64,000 nt of DNA, from positions 6,820,001 through 6,884,000 of the forward strand of contig NZ_CP107905.1 in assembly GCF_036014015.1 (NCBI RefSeq). Reading direction: 5' to 3'. Shown piece after piece: positions 36,049 through 45,534 of the stretch. Source of the stretch: Streptomyces sp. NBC_00457. GTDB taxonomy: Bacteria > Actinomycetota > Actinomycetes > Streptomycetales > Streptomycetaceae. How positions within the stretch are numbered: the first letter of the stretch is position 1; each line of letters starts with the position of its first letter. Made by a program: the position numbers and the translations under genes. Under the pieces are notes generated by a model that saw nothing but the letters and a program-made list of their open reading frames with translations, had not been told where the DNA came from and did not search any database.

Positions 36049-37623
36049 ATGGACATTCCTCGCATGGGAGTACCGGAGCGGCTGGCCGAGCGCATGAGCA
36101 TGGCCGAGCAGCACGAGTACCTGCGCACGCGTTTCTCGCGGCGCACAATGATCAGAGGTGGCGCCGTCACGCTCGGCGCCGTCGCGGGTGGCGCGTTCGT
36201 ACCGGGTGCCACCGCCCAGGCCGCGGTGCCGACGCGGCGGACGAGCACCGAGACCGTCGACGGCGCGCTCGTCGCCCCCTTCGGCCGCCACCTGGCCTAC
36301 GGCAACGACGCGCGCACCGAGATGACCGTCTCCTGGCAGGTCCCGGTCGCCGTCAAGAAGCCGTTCATCCGGATCGGCGCCCGCCCCTGGGACCTCTCCC
36401 GCAAGATCGACGCCGAGGTGCGCACCCTCTACACCCCGGCCGGCGTCGGCGTCAGCGCCGACCACACCCAGTACTACGTGCACGCCCGGCTGACCCATCT
36501 GCGCCCCGGCAGCACGTACTACTACGGCGTCGGCCACGACGGCTTCGACCCGGCCGAGCCGCATCTGATCGGCACCCTGGGCACCTTCACCACCGCGCCC
36601 GACCACAAGAAGCCGTTCACCTTCACCGCCTTCGGCGACCAGGGCGTCAGCTACCACGGCCTCGCCAACGACAGCCTGATCCTCGGCCAGGACCCGGTCT
36701 TCCATCTGCACGCCGGCGACATCGCCTACGCCGACCCGGCCGGCGCGGGCAAGAGCGCCGACACCGGCTTCGACTCGCGGGTGTGGGACCAGTTCCTCGC
36801 CCAGACCGAGTCGGTCGCCAAGTCCGTGCCGTGGATGGTGAGTTACGGCAACCACGACATGGAGGCCTGGTACTCGCCCAACGGCTACGGCGGCGAGGAG
36901 GCCCGCTTCACGCTCCCCGACAACGGGCCGGACAAGGCGAACCTGCCGGGCGTGTACTCCTTCGTCTACGGCAACACCGCGGTCATCTCGCTCGACCCGA
37001 ACGACGTGTCGTACGAGATCCCCGCCAACCTCGGCCTCTCCGGCGGCACCCAGACCACGTGGTTCGAGACGCAGCTGAAGAAGTACCGGGCCGCGCACGA
37101 CATCGACTTCATCGTCGTGTTCTTCCACCACTGCGCCTACTGCACGTCCACCTCGCACGCCTCGGAGGGAGGCGTGCGCCAGGAGTGGGTGCCGCTGTTC
37201 GAGAAGTACACGGTGGACCTGGTCATCAACGGCCACAACCACCAGTACGAGCGCACCGACGTCATCAAGGGGAACAAGGTCGCCAAGAAGCTCGCCATCG
37301 GCGACACGGCCTACCCCGAGACCGAGGGCGTCGTCTACGTGACGGCGGGCGCGGCGGGCCGCAGTCTGTACGCGTTCAGCGCGCCGGACTCCTACGAGGG
37401 GCACCCGCACGAGGTCGACTCCGTGGCCTCGTTCGTCAACACCAAGGACGGCAAGGTCGATGAGACCGTCGCCTGGTCCCGGGTGCGCTACCTTAACTAT
37501 TCCTTCCTGCGCGTGGACGTCGAGCCCGCCCCGCGCGGCCACTACGCCAGGCTGAAGGTGTCCGGCATCGCCGAGACCGGTGACCGGATCGACCACTTCA
37601 CGGTGGCGCGCAGGGCGAAGTAG
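36049..37623 (+). CDS. Secreted Tat-dependent metallophosphatase (purple-acid-phosphatase-like), 524 aa
   Basis: Extracellular phosphoesterase. A twin-arginine motif (FSRRTMIRGG, near residue 28) and AQA cleavage site (about residue 57) mark Tat export of a folded metalloenzyme. An N-terminal fibronectin-like domain (about 75-195; TVSWQVPV, YYVHARLTHLRPGSTYYYGV) precedes the calcineurin-type core: AFGDQG, HAGDIAYAD, VSYGNHDME, FFHHCAYC and INGHNHQYERT supply the metal ligands. ATG 36049 is chosen over 36001 and 36064 with moderate confidence. The phosphate regulon is a likely context, but no PHO box is evident. Confidence 0.88.
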   Translation: MDIPRMGVPERLAERMSMAEQHEYLRTRFSRRTMIRGGAVTLGAVAGGAFVPGATAQAAVPTRRTSTETVDGALVAPFGRHLAYGNDARTEMTVSWQVPVAVKKPFIRIGARPWDLSRKIDAEVRTLYTPAGVGVSADHTQYYVHARLTHLRPGSTYYYGVGHDGFDPAEPHLIGTLGTFTTAPDHKKPFTFTAFGDQGVSYHGLANDSLILGQDPVFHLHAGDIAYADPAGAGKSADTGFDSRVWDQFLAQTESVAKSVPWMVSYGNHDMEAWYSPNGYGGEEARFTLPDNGPDKANLPGVYSFVYGNTAVISLDPNDVSYEIPANLGLSGGTQTTWFETQLKKYRAAHDIDFIVVFFHHCAYCTSTSHASEGGVRQEWVPLFEKYTVDLVINGHNHQYERTDVIKGNKVAKKLAIGDTAYPETEGVVYVTAGAAGRSLYAFSAPDSYEGHPHEVDSVASFVNTKDGKVDETVAWSRVRYLNYSFLRVDVEPAPRGHYARLKVSGIAETGDRIDHFTVARRAK

Positions 37624-37635
37624 CCCTCACGCCGC

Positions 37636-38520
37636 TCACATCCGCTTGAGGATCGCCTGCTTGGCCACGGTGAACTCCTCGTCCGTCAGCACGCCCGACC
37701 GGTGCAGCTCGCCGAGTTCGCGCAGCCGGCGCAGGAGGGCGTCATGGTCGTCCTCGGCGGAGGCCACCGGAGGAGAGGGCACTTCCGGTCGTGCGTCGTG
37801 TACGTCGACGGCGGCGGCCTGGGCCGGATGCGGAAGTCTGGCCTGGACCGCCGCCGCGACCAGGGCCATCAGCGGGTCCTTCTTGAAGCCCCACAGCTCG
37901 ACGGAGTTGGGGTCGTACTTGGGCGGGGCCTTGGTGGGGGCGTTCTTCACGGTGAAGCGGAGATAGCCGTTCTCCAGGCCGGCCGCCGGGTGCCATTCGA
38001 CGGCGGTCAGGTCGGACAGGGCGAGCGTGCGGGTGCCGGCGGCGGCCTTGGCGTCCTCGGTCTTCCAGTTCCACTCCAGACGGATGCGCTCGCCGTCGAA
38101 GCTCGCGGTGCCGTCGCCCGCGGAGACCGACAGCGGGACCGCCGGGCCGGGCAGCAGATACTCGGAGACGGGGTTGGACGGCACCTCGTCCAGGAGCAGG
38201 GCGTTGCGGACCTCGTCCGTGAAGTACTCGGCGACGCCGTAGCGGTCGGCGTCGACGATCAGCTGGTAGGGGTCGTGGGGTTCGGCCAGCCGTCCGCCGG
38301 TGGCGTGCAGCAGCGGGTCGGCGCCGTCGCGCAGCCGGAGCCTGAGCCGCCCGGACTTCCTGCCCTGCTCGAAGGAGATGCCCGCCAACGCGCCCAGGGG
38401 GACGACCAGTTCACCCAGGGTCTTGCGGAGCAGGCTGACGTTCTTGTCCCGTCCTGGGGTCAGTCGCAGGGCGTCGCCGTCGAAGGCCCAGGTGCCGTCC
38501 TTCTGGATGATTTCCGCCAT
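37636..38520 (-). CDS. DUF4429 protein with C-terminal SHOCT domain, 294 aa
   Basis: Cytosolic protein of unknown function. Two similar beta-rich DUF4429 domains occupy residues about 1-105 (GDALRLTPGRDKNVSLLRKTLGELVVPLGALAGISF) and 125-230 (GERIRLEWNWKTEDAKAAAG, LSDLTAVEWHPAAG). A Pro/Ala spacer is followed by a SHOCT oligomerisation motif (LRRLRELGELHRSGVLTDEEFTVAKQAILKRM). The ATG at 38520 has no clear ribosome site. Convergent with the phosphatase gene; divergent from the hexosaminidase. Confidence 0.85.
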   Translation of the reverse strand: MAEIIQKDGTWAFDGDALRLTPGRDKNVSLLRKTLGELVVPLGALAGISFEQGRKSGRLRLRLRDGADPLLHATGGRLAEPHDPYQLIVDADRYGVAEYFTDEVRNALLLDEVPSNPVSEYLLPGPAVPLSVSAGDGTASFDGERIRLEWNWKTEDAKAAAGTRTLALSDLTAVEWHPAAGLENGYLRFTVKNAPTKAPPKYDPNSVELWGFKKDPLMALVAAAVQARLPHPAQAAAVDVHDARPEVPSPPVASAEDDHDALLRRLRELGELHRSGVLTDEEFTVAKQAILKRM

Positions 38521-38553
38521 GAGAGGGATTGTTTCATCGCTTCTGCGAGAGAG

Positions 38554-38565
38554 TGGTCTCTACCA
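38554..38565. promoter_or_regulatory. DasR-type operator upstream of the hexosaminidase
   Basis: TGGTCTCTACCA matches ten of twelve bases of the DasR core TGGTCTAGACCA, differing only at the two central bases. It lies 55 bases upstream of the GH20 start and within the SHOCT gene leader on the other strand. The hexosaminidase next to desABCD is a known DasR target in S. coelicolor. Confidence 0.75.
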
Positions 38566-38611
38566 ATCCTGAAGGCAATCCTGAGGGTAATCCTGAGAGC
38601 AATCCTGAAGG
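38564..38611. repeat. Four tandem 12-bp repeats in the hexosaminidase leader
   Basis: Units CAATCCTGAAGG, CAATCCTGAGGG, TAATCCTGAGAG and CAATCCTGAAGG start at 38564, 38576, 38588 and 38600. The last unit supplies the ribosome site (GAAGGGAG) for the GTG at 38620, and the first overlaps the DasR-like operator. Confidence 0.9.
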
Positions 38612-38619
38612 GAGCGCAT

Positions 38620-40209
38620 GTGAGACGGCACCACAGAACGACTCCCCGTATGTTCCGGCTCCTCGGTTCGCTGCTGCTGGTGACGGCGGCCGGCGCCTTC
38701 GCGGTCGGCGCGGCACCGGCCCCGCGGGCCGCCGCGACACCGCTGGACCGGGTGATCCCGGCCCCCGCCTCGGTCGACGCGGGCGGATCGCCGTACCGCA
38801 TCACCGACTCCACCCGCATCCGTGTCGACGGCTCGCGCGAGGCACGCCGGGTCGGCGAGTATCTGGCGGACGTCCTGCGTCCCTCGACCGGTTATCGACT
38901 GCCGGTCACGACGTACGGCTCCGGAGGCATCCAACTCCGGCTCGGCAAGGGCTCCTTCGGTGCGGAGGGCTATCGCCTGGACAGCGGGAGCAAGGGCGTC
39001 ACCATCACGGCGGCGGGGCCCTCCGGGCTCTTCCACGGCGTCCAGACCCTGCGTCAGCTCCTTCCCGCCGCCGTCGAGAAGGACTCCGTGCAGCCCGGGC
39101 CGTGGCTGATCGCGGGCGGCACGATCAAGGACACCCCGCGGTACGGCTGGCGTGGCGCCATGCTCGACGTCTCCCGGCACTTCTTCACCGTCGACCAGGT
39201 CAAGCGCTACATCGACCAGCTCGCCCTGTACAAGATGAACAAGCTGCATCTGCACCTCAGCGACGACCAGGGCTGGCGCATCGCCATCGACTCCTGGCCG
39301 CGGCTGACGACGTACGGCGGTTCCACGCAGGTCGGCGGTGGCCCCGGTGGCTACTACACCAAGGCCGACTACAAGGAGATCGTCCGGTACGCGGGCTCCC
39401 GCCATCTGGAGGTCGTCCCCGAGATAGACATGCCCGGCCACACGAACGCCGCGCTGGCCTCGTACGCCGAGCTGAACTGCGACGGGGTGGCTCCGCCGCT
39501 CTACACGGGCACGGAGGTCGGCTTCAGCTCGCTGTGCGTGGACAAGGAGATCACGTACGACTTCGTGGACGACGTGGTGCGGGAGCTGGCGGCGATCACG
39601 CCGGGGCGGTATCTGCACATCGGTGGGGATGAGGCGCACTCCACCAGCCATGAGGATTACGTGAAGTTCATGGATCGGGTGCAGCCGATCGTCGCGAAGT
39701 ACGGGAAGACGGTGGTGGGTTGGCATCAGCTGACAGGGGCCACTCCGGCGAAGGGGGCGCTTGCGCAGTACTGGGGGCTCGATTCCACCAGTGCGGAGGA
39801 GAAGGCGCAGGTCGCTGCGGCGGCGCGCGGCGGGACGGGGATCATTCTGTCGCCGGCCGACCGGATCTACCTCGACATGAAGTACGACGCGAATACTCCG
39901 CTGGGGTTGTCGTGGGCGGGGTACGTCGAGGTGCAGCGGGCGTATGACTGGGATCCCGGGGACTATCTCGCGGGGGTGCCTGCGTCGGCTGTTCGGGGTG
40001 TTGAGGCGCCCTTGTGGAGCGAGACGATCACCAAGTCCGCGGATATCGAGTACATGGCGTTTCCGAGGCTTGCGGGGGTGGCTGAGTTGGGGTGGTCGCC
40101 GGCTTCTACGCATGACTGGGGTGACTACAGGGTGCGGCTTGCTGCGCAGGGGGCGCGGTGGGATGCGATGGGGATTGGGTACTACCGGTCTCCGCAGGTT
40201 CCGTGGTGA
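38620..40209 (+). CDS. Secreted GH20 beta-N-acetylhexosaminidase, 529 aa
   Basis: Releases N-acetylglucosamine from chitobiose and glycans outside the cell. The GTG at 38620 has GAAGGGAG five bases upstream. Residues 1-39 are a secretion signal (RMFRLLGSLLLVTAAGAFAVG, cleavage near APRAA). The GH20b domain (about 42-170) leads to the barrel with RGAMLDVSRHFF, LHLHLSDDQGWRI, EIDMPGHTNAAL and the catalytic Asp-Glu pair in HIGGDEAHS; WAGYVEVQRAYDWDPG completes the aglycone side. Codon use becomes less GC-biased toward the 3' end (after about 39700). The DasR-like site upstream fits a role in chitin turnover. Confidence 0.93.
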   Translation: MRRHHRTTPRMFRLLGSLLLVTAAGAFAVGAAPAPRAAATPLDRVIPAPASVDAGGSPYRITDSTRIRVDGSREARRVGEYLADVLRPSTGYRLPVTTYGSGGIQLRLGKGSFGAEGYRLDSGSKGVTITAAGPSGLFHGVQTLRQLLPAAVEKDSVQPGPWLIAGGTIKDTPRYGWRGAMLDVSRHFFTVDQVKRYIDQLALYKMNKLHLHLSDDQGWRIAIDSWPRLTTYGGSTQVGGGPGGYYTKADYKEIVRYAGSRHLEVVPEIDMPGHTNAALASYAELNCDGVAPPLYTGTEVGFSSLCVDKEITYDFVDDVVRELAAITPGRYLHIGGDEAHSTSHEDYVKFMDRVQPIVAKYGKTVVGWHQLTGATPAKGALAQYWGLDSTSAEEKAQVAAAARGGTGIILSPADRIYLDMKYDANTPLGLSWAGYVEVQRAYDWDPGDYLAGVPASAVRGVEAPLWSETITKSADIEYMAFPRLAGVAELGWSPASTHDWGDYRVRLAAQGARWDAMGIGYYRSPQVPW

Positions 40210-40216
40210 GTTGTTG

Positions 40217-40265
40217 TCTGCGGGTCCGGTGGGGGCTGGTCGCGCAGTTCCCCGCGCCCCTTAAC
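40217..40265. repeat. Dispersed GC-rich intergenic repeat, copy 3
   Basis: TCTGCGGG, GTGGGGGCTGGTCGCGCAG and TTCCCCGCGCCCC with a degraded hairpin (CCCCTTAACGG). Same orientation as copy 2, right after the hexosaminidase stop. Confidence 0.8.
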
Positions 40266-40298
40266 GGCGTGTCCGTCAAGGGCGTTTGAATATGACGA

Positions 40299-40333
40299 CG
40301 GGCACCCCGGAGGACCGTACTCCGGGGTGCCCG
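40299..40333. terminator. Bidirectional terminator between hexosaminidase and desD
   Basis: Perfect 14-bp stem CGGGCACCCCGGAG / CTCCGGGGTGCCCG with loop GACCGTA, 13 bases after the desD stop on its strand. Confidence 0.9.
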
Positions 40334-40346
40334 CCGGTCTTGGGTG

Positions 40347-42116
40347 TCAGAGCCCCGCGATGGGGTTCTTCAGGTTGCCGATCAGTTGGAGTGCGCCGGC
40401 TGGGTCCGCCAGGTCCACCATCTGCTTGTTGTTGCGGAGTTGGAGGCGGTTGAGGCAGGAGAGGGCGAACTCGGGGGCGAACATGTCGTACTGGTTGAAT
40501 TTGTCGGCGAGTTCGGGCACCGAGTGCTGGTAGTCGCGGGTGACTTCGGCGACCGTGCGCCAGAAGGCGTCCTCGTCCAGGATTCCCTCGGCCGCCAGGT
40601 TCGCGGCGAGGAAGCGGAAGAAGCAGTCGAAGACGTCCGTGAAGATGGAGAGGAGCTTCTTCTCTTCGGGGACCTCCACCCGCAGCCGTTCGACCGTCGG
40701 CGGCAGGACCGCCTCCGGGTCCATGACGGCGATCTCCTCGGCGATGTCCTTGTAGATCGCGCGTTCCACGACGCCGTCCTTCAGGACGAGGATGACGTTT
40801 TCGCCGTGGGGCATGAACACCAGGTCGTAGGCGTAGAAGCTGTGGAGGAGCGGGGTGAAGTACGCCCGCAGGTAGCGGCGCAGCCACTCCGTCGGGGTCA
40901 GGCCGGACTGCTCGATCAGGGCGCCCGCGAAGGACGCGCCCTCGTGGTCGACATGGACGAGGGAGGCCATGGTGGCCAGGGACTCGCCGTCCTGGAGGGA
41001 CGCGACCGGGCTTTCGCGCCACAGGGCCGCCAGCATCTTGCGGTACGGCGAGTAGCGGTCCGTCGCCTTCTCGTACTCCAGGTGCCGGTAGCCGACGGCG
41101 GCGCGCTCGCGGATGATCGACAGGCCGGTGGACTTGAGGACCGGGTCGTTGTCGATGAGCTGGGCGAGCCAGTCGTTGATGGCGGGGGTGGCCTCCATGT
41201 AGGCGGCCGAGAGTCCGCGCATGAAGCCCATGTTGAGGACCGAGAGCGCTGTCTTGACGTAGTGCTTCTCGGGGCTGGTGCTGTTGAAGAAGGTGCGGAT
41301 CGATTGCTGGGCCAGGTACTCGTCGTCGCCCTCGCCGAGGCAGACCAGGTGCTTCTGGGCGACCTCGGCGGCGAAGGTCACCGTCAGCTTGTTCCACCAC
41401 TGCCAGGGGTGGACGGGGATGAGGAGGTAGTCGGCGGGGTCGAGGTGCTGGTCGCGCAGGACGTCGTAGAAGCGCTCCACGGTGTCCTCGCCCAGCTCCT
41501 GCCGTACGAAGGACTCGTACTCGATGCCGACACCGGCCGTGAACGCGGCGCGTGAGCGGTGGGCGGCGAGCCAGACCAGGCGGACCGGGCTGGCGGTCTC
41601 GGGGGCGTACGAGAGGTACTCGTGGATGCCGAAGCCGAGCCGGCCGTTGTTGGCGACGAAGCAGGGGTGGCCCTCGGTCATGCCGGTCTCGATGGCCTGG
41701 AAGCCGCTTTGCGCCAGCTCGGCGGAGGTCGTCTGCGGCTTGGTGAGCTTGTAGCAGGTGCCGGAGAGGGTGGAGGAGATCTCCTCCAGGTAGACCGGCA
41801 GGACCTCGTCGCTCAGGCCGAGTGATTTCTTCAGCTCGATGAAGAAGTCGAGGGCGGCGAGCGGGAGTTCGGCGCCGTCGCGGCGGCGGGAGATCGAGTC
41901 GGCGTCGATCTGCCAGTGGTCGAGGGCGCGGACGACTGCTGTGAAGGTGTACCGGGTCAGGCCGTCGTCGCTGCGGACGACGTACTGGTCACCGTCCTTC
42001 TCGGGGGTGATCAGCCGCTCGTGCGCGAACTCGGCGAGAGCCTTGCGGACGAGGAGGCGGTTGGCCCGCTCCCAGCGCTCGGGGGAGAGGTGGGCCGTGG
42101 CGTCGGCGAGGGTCAT
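40347..42116 (-). CDS. desD: Desferrioxamine synthetase DesD (NIS/IucA-IucC family)
   Basis: NRPS-independent siderophore synthetase that joins and cyclises N-hydroxy-N-succinyl-cadaverine units to desferrioxamine E/B using ATP. 589 residues. Family marks: EGHPCFVANNGRLGFGIHEYLSYAPE, IPVHPWQWWNKL, TFFNSTSPEKHYVKTALSV and MPHGENVILVLKDGVVERAIYKDI, covering the ATP-binding and catalytic parts. The start overlaps the desC stop (ATGA). Last gene of desABCD. Confidence 0.97.
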   Translation of the reverse strand: MTLADATAHLSPERWERANRLLVRKALAEFAHERLITPEKDGDQYVVRSDDGLTRYTFTAVVRALDHWQIDADSISRRRDGAELPLAALDFFIELKKSLGLSDEVLPVYLEEISSTLSGTCYKLTKPQTTSAELAQSGFQAIETGMTEGHPCFVANNGRLGFGIHEYLSYAPETASPVRLVWLAAHRSRAAFTAGVGIEYESFVRQELGEDTVERFYDVLRDQHLDPADYLLIPVHPWQWWNKLTVTFAAEVAQKHLVCLGEGDDEYLAQQSIRTFFNSTSPEKHYVKTALSVLNMGFMRGLSAAYMEATPAINDWLAQLIDNDPVLKSTGLSIIRERAAVGYRHLEYEKATDRYSPYRKMLAALWRESPVASLQDGESLATMASLVHVDHEGASFAGALIEQSGLTPTEWLRRYLRAYFTPLLHSFYAYDLVFMPHGENVILVLKDGVVERAIYKDIAEEIAVMDPEAVLPPTVERLRVEVPEEKKLLSIFTDVFDCFFRFLAANLAAEGILDEDAFWRTVAEVTRDYQHSVPELADKFNQYDMFAPEFALSCLNRLQLRNNKQMVDLADPAGALQLIGNLKNPIAGL

Positions 42117-42658
42117 CCGTGCACCGCCTTCTCGAAGTGGTCGCGCGTGCAGAAACTCAGCAACGCCTTCTTCTCCGGCTTCTGTATCTCCCGCTCGGGG
42201 ATGAACCCGACGGCTTCGTTCAGGGCGTGGACGGCCTTGTTGGCGATGTCCGGCTCCACGACGACGCGGGCGGTGCGCGGGTCCTCGAAGAGGTGGGCCA
42301 TCACGGCGGTGATGACGGCCTTGGTGTAGCCGTGCACGGGCCGGTCGGTCGCCGGCACCAGGAAGTGCATGCCGACGTCGCCGGGCTGCGGCTCGTACAG
42401 GCCGACCAGTTCACGGTGCGCGGGGTCGTAGTACTCCATCAGGAAGGCCGGTTCGCCGTCCCGCAGCCCGAGCAGGGCGTGATGGTGCTCGTCGGCCGCG
42501 ATCTCCATGTAGGCGCGCTCGACGTCCTGCAACTTCGCGTCCTGCATCATCCAGTAGGCCGCCTTGGGGTGCGTGACCCAGGTGTGCAGCAGCTCGGCGT
42601 CGTTGAGGGGGTCGAGCGGGCGGAAGGTGAAGGTGAGGGGGCTCGTCATGGGGCTCAT
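42113..42658 (-). CDS. desC: N-hydroxycadaverine acyltransferase DesC
   Basis: GNAT-family acyltransferase of the desferrioxamine pathway; transfers succinyl or acetyl from CoA to hydroxycadaverine. Related to IucB/RhbD: the conserved [19 protein letters not shown] and [28 protein letters not shown], then [28 protein letters not shown]. 181 residues. Both ends overlap neighbours by four bases (ATGA), giving tight coupling of desB-desC-desD. Confidence 0.95.
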   Translation of the reverse strand: MSPMTSPLTFTFRPLDPLNDAELLHTWVTHPKAAYWMMQDAKLQDVERAYMEIAADEHHHALLGLRDGEPAFLMEYYDPAHRELVGLYEPQPGDVGMHFLVPATDRPVHGYTKAVITAVMAHLFEDPRTARVVVEPDIANKAVHALNEAVGFIPEREIQKPEKKALLSFCTRDHFEKAVHG

Positions 42659-43932
42659 ACGGCGAACTCCTGGAACGCGATCGTCTTCTCGACCGGGTAG
42701 TACTCGCTGCCGAGCAGCTCACGGATGATGTAGCTGTTGCGGTACGCGCCCATGCCCAGGTCGGGGCTGGTGATGCTGTGGGTGTGGACGCCGGCGTTCT
42801 GCAGGAAGACGCCCCGGCCGGTCGTGTCGATCGAGTAGTTGCGGGCCACGTCGAAGTTGCCCTGCGAGTCGTAGACCAGCCGGTCGCGCACGGGCTTCAG
42901 GAACTCCGGCTCGGCGTAGTGGTAGCCGGTGGCTAGGACCAGGCCCTGGGTCTCGATCTCGTACTCCTTCTGCTGCTCCTCCTGGCGCAGTCCCAGCGTG
43001 TACGTGCCGTTCTCGTACCGTGCGCTGTTCAGCGCGGAGTTGGTGAGCAGGCGCGTGGGCACCGGGCCGCCGAGGTTCTTCTGGTACAGCAGATCGAAGA
43101 TCTCGTTGATCAGGTCGCCGTCGATGCCCTTGAACAGGCCCTTCTGCTCGTTCGTGAGGCGGTAGCGGGTCTGTTCCGGCAGCGCGTGGAAGTAGTCGAC
43201 GTACTCCGGCGACGTCATCTCCAGCGTGAGCTTGGTGTACTCCAGCGGGAAGAAGCGCGGGGAGCGGGTCACCCAGTTCAGCCGGTAGCCGTGGACGTCG
43301 ATCTCGCTGAGGAGGTCGTAGTAGATCTCCGCGGCGGACTGGCCGGAGCCGACGAGTGTGATCGACTCCTTCTTCTGCAGCTCCGCCTTGTTCTGCATGT
43401 AGCGGGAGTTGTGGGAGAGGTCGCCGCCCAGGCCGCGCACCGCCTCGGGGTAGTACGGCGAGGTGCCGGTGCCGAGGACCAGGTGGCGGGCGCGGAAGGT
43501 CTCGTGCTTGGTGGTGCGTACGACGTACAGCTCGTCCTCGTACGTCACTTCCGTCACCGTCGTGCCGAAGCGGACGCTGCTGAGTTTGCCGGCGGCCCAG
43601 CGGCAGTAGTCGTCGTACTCGACGCGCAGGGGGTAGAAGTTCTCGCGGATGTAGAACGAGTACAACCGCCCCTGCTCTTTGAGGTAGTTGAGGAAGGAGT
43701 ACGGCGACGTCGGGTCGGCGAGGGTGACCAGGTCCGACATGAACGGGGTCTGGAGGTGGGCGCCGTCCAGGAACATGCCCGCGTGCCACTCGAAGTTGGG
43801 CTTCGACTCCAGGAAGACGCCGTCGAGTTCGTCGATGGGCTCGGTCAGACAGGCCAGGCCGAGGTTGAAGGGGCCGAGGCCTATCCCGACGAAGTCGAGG
43901 GTCTTTTCAGAGGCTTCAGGAAGCGCGGACAA
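42655..43932 (-). CDS. desB: Cadaverine N-hydroxylase DesB
   Basis: FAD- and NADPH-dependent N-hydroxylating monooxygenase (lysine/ornithine hydroxylase family) acting on cadaverine. FAD motif [14 protein letters not shown] at 16-29, the NADPH site [15 protein letters not shown] near 193, and the C-terminal [30 protein letters not shown] is typical of this family. 425 residues. It begins inside the last codons of desA (17-base overlap). Confidence 0.96.
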   Translation of the reverse strand: MSALPEASEKTLDFVGIGLGPFNLGLACLTEPIDELDGVFLESKPNFEWHAGMFLDGAHLQTPFMSDLVTLADPTSPYSFLNYLKEQGRLYSFYIRENFYPLRVEYDDYCRWAAGKLSSVRFGTTVTEVTYEDELYVVRTTKHETFRARHLVLGTGTSPYYPEAVRGLGGDLSHNSRYMQNKAELQKKESITLVGSGQSAAEIYYDLLSEIDVHGYRLNWVTRSPRFFPLEYTKLTLEMTSPEYVDYFHALPEQTRYRLTNEQKGLFKGIDGDLINEIFDLLYQKNLGGPVPTRLLTNSALNSARYENGTYTLGLRQEEQQKEYEIETQGLVLATGYHYAEPEFLKPVRDRLVYDSQGNFDVARNYSIDTTGRGVFLQNAGVHTHSITSPDLGMGAYRNSYIIRELLGSEYYPVEKTIAFQEFAV

Positions 43933-45382
43933 CGGTCTCTCCCAGGTACTGCTCGGCGTGGCCGGCGATCAGATCGAGGACGGCGGCGATGTCGGATGCC
44001 TGCGTCTCGGGGTTGAGCAGGGTGAACTTCAGGTAGTGGCGGCCGCCGACCTTGGTGCCCGCGACCACCGCGTCACCGGAGGCGAACAGGGCCTTGCGGG
44101 CGTACAGGTTGGCCCGGTCGATGTCGGCGGGGTCGGTGACGGCGGCCGGGATGTAGCGGAAGACGAGGGTGGAGAGCGACGGCTGAACGACCACGTCGAA
44201 GCGCGGGTCGGCGGCGAGCAACTGCCAGCCCTCTACGGCCAGATCGCAGACCTCGTCGAAGAGCTGGCCGATCCCGTCGGCGCCCATCGTCCGCAGCGTC
44301 ATCCACAGCTTGAGCGCGTCGAAGCGGCGGGTGGTCTGCAGGGACTTGTCGACCTGGTTGGGTATGCGCTCCTGCACCATCCGGCGCGGGTTGAGGTACT
44401 CCGCGTGGTAGGTGGCGTGCCGCAGCGTGGCGGCGTCGCGGACCAGCACGGCCGATGAACTCACCGGCTGGAAGAAGGACTTGTGGTAGTCGACGGTGAC
44501 GGAGTCGGCGCGCTCGATGCCGTCGATGCGGTCGCGGTACTTGATCGACGCGAGGAGTCCGCAGCCGTACGCGGCGTCGACGTGCATCCAGGTGCCGTAC
44601 TGCTCGCACAGCTCGGCGATCTCGGGCAGCGGGTCGATGGAGCCGAAGTCGGTGGTGCCGGCGGTGGCGACGACGGCCATGGGGACCAGGCCGTCCTTCT
44701 TGCAGCGCTCCAGCTCATGGGCGAGCGCGACGGTCTGCATGCGCTTGTCGTGGTCGACGGGGATCGAGACGACGGAGTCGGGGCTCAGACCGAGCAGCTT
44801 CGCGGACTTCTTCACGCTGAAGTGGCTGACCTCGGAGGCGAAGATGCGCAGTTTGGCGAAGGAGGCCCCTTCTTCCCACCCGACCCGCCCTGGCTTCGCC
44901 TCCTCGCGGGCGAGGAGGAGCGCCTGGAGGTTGGACTGGGTGCCGCCGGAGGTGAAGACACCGTCGGCGTTCTCGCCGAGGCCTATTCGGGCGGTCGTCC
45001 AGTCGATGAGCTTGCGCTCGATGAGGGTGCCGCCGGCCGACTGGTCCCAGGTGTCCAAGGAGGAGTTGACCGCGGAGAGGACCGCCTCGCCGACCACGGC
45101 CGGGATGACGACCGGGCAGTTGAGGTGGGCGAGGTAGCGGGGGTGGTGGAAGTAGATCGCGTCCCGGAGGTAGACGTCCTCCAGTTCGTCGAGGACCGCG
45201 GCGGTGTCGTGCAGCGGCCGGTCGAGGTCGATCGCGTCGATACGGGGGGCGAGGGCGTCGACCGTGACGCCGGTGAACGGACGGTCGGTGGTGGCGAGTT
45301 TGGCCGCCACCCGCTCGATTCCTTCGGTCACGGAGCTGCGATACCGCTCCGCGGTCGTGTCATTGAGCAGGTGCGAGCGCAT
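43916..45382 (-). CDS. desA: Lysine decarboxylase DesA
   Basis: PLP-dependent group II decarboxylase that makes cadaverine from lysine, committing it to desferrioxamine. The PLP lysine is in [15 protein letters not shown]; other marks are [31 protein letters not shown] and [13 protein letters not shown]. 488 residues, first gene of the operon. A perfect iron box 66 bases upstream predicts DmdR1/IdeR repression when iron is plentiful. Confidence 0.96.
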   Translation of the reverse strand: MRSHLLNDTTAERYRSSVTEGIERVAAKLATTDRPFTGVTVDALAPRIDAIDLDRPLHDTAAVLDELEDVYLRDAIYFHHPRYLAHLNCPVVIPAVVGEAVLSAVNSSLDTWDQSAGGTLIERKLIDWTTARIGLGENADGVFTSGGTQSNLQALLLAREEAKPGRVGWEEGASFAKLRIFASEVSHFSVKKSAKLLGLSPDSVVSIPVDHDKRMQTVALAHELERCKKDGLVPMAVVATAGTTDFGSIDPLPEIAELCEQYGTWMHVDAAYGCGLLASIKYRDRIDGIERADSVTVDYHKSFFQPVSSSAVLVRDAATLRHATYHAEYLNPRRMVQERIPNQVDKSLQTTRRFDALKLWMTLRTMGADGIGQLFDEVCDLAVEGWQLLAADPRFDVVVQPSLSTLVFRYIPAAVTDPADIDRANLYARKALFASGDAVVAGTKVGGRHYLKFTLLNPETQASDIAAVLDLIAGHAEQYLGETVVRAS

Positions 45383-45447
45383 GTGGGGGTCCTCCGGTGG
45401 GGACGAGCCGTCGGCGGGGCGAGGAGAAGCGGAGTCTCAGCTTCAAC

Positions 45448-45466
45448 TTAGGTAAGGCTAACCTAA
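45448..45466. promoter_or_regulatory. Iron box upstream of desA
   Basis: TTAGGTAAGGCTAACCTAA is the 19-bp DmdR1/IdeR operator with outer arms TTAGGT and ACCTAA. It lies in the desA promoter region; the SIP gene end is 68 bases away on the other side. Confidence 0.93.
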
Positions 45467-45534
45467 TTTCACCGAATTTAACGCATGAGAAATCCAACCC
45501 ACCCGTGACAGTGGTCACTCCTGTCGCTGCGTCA

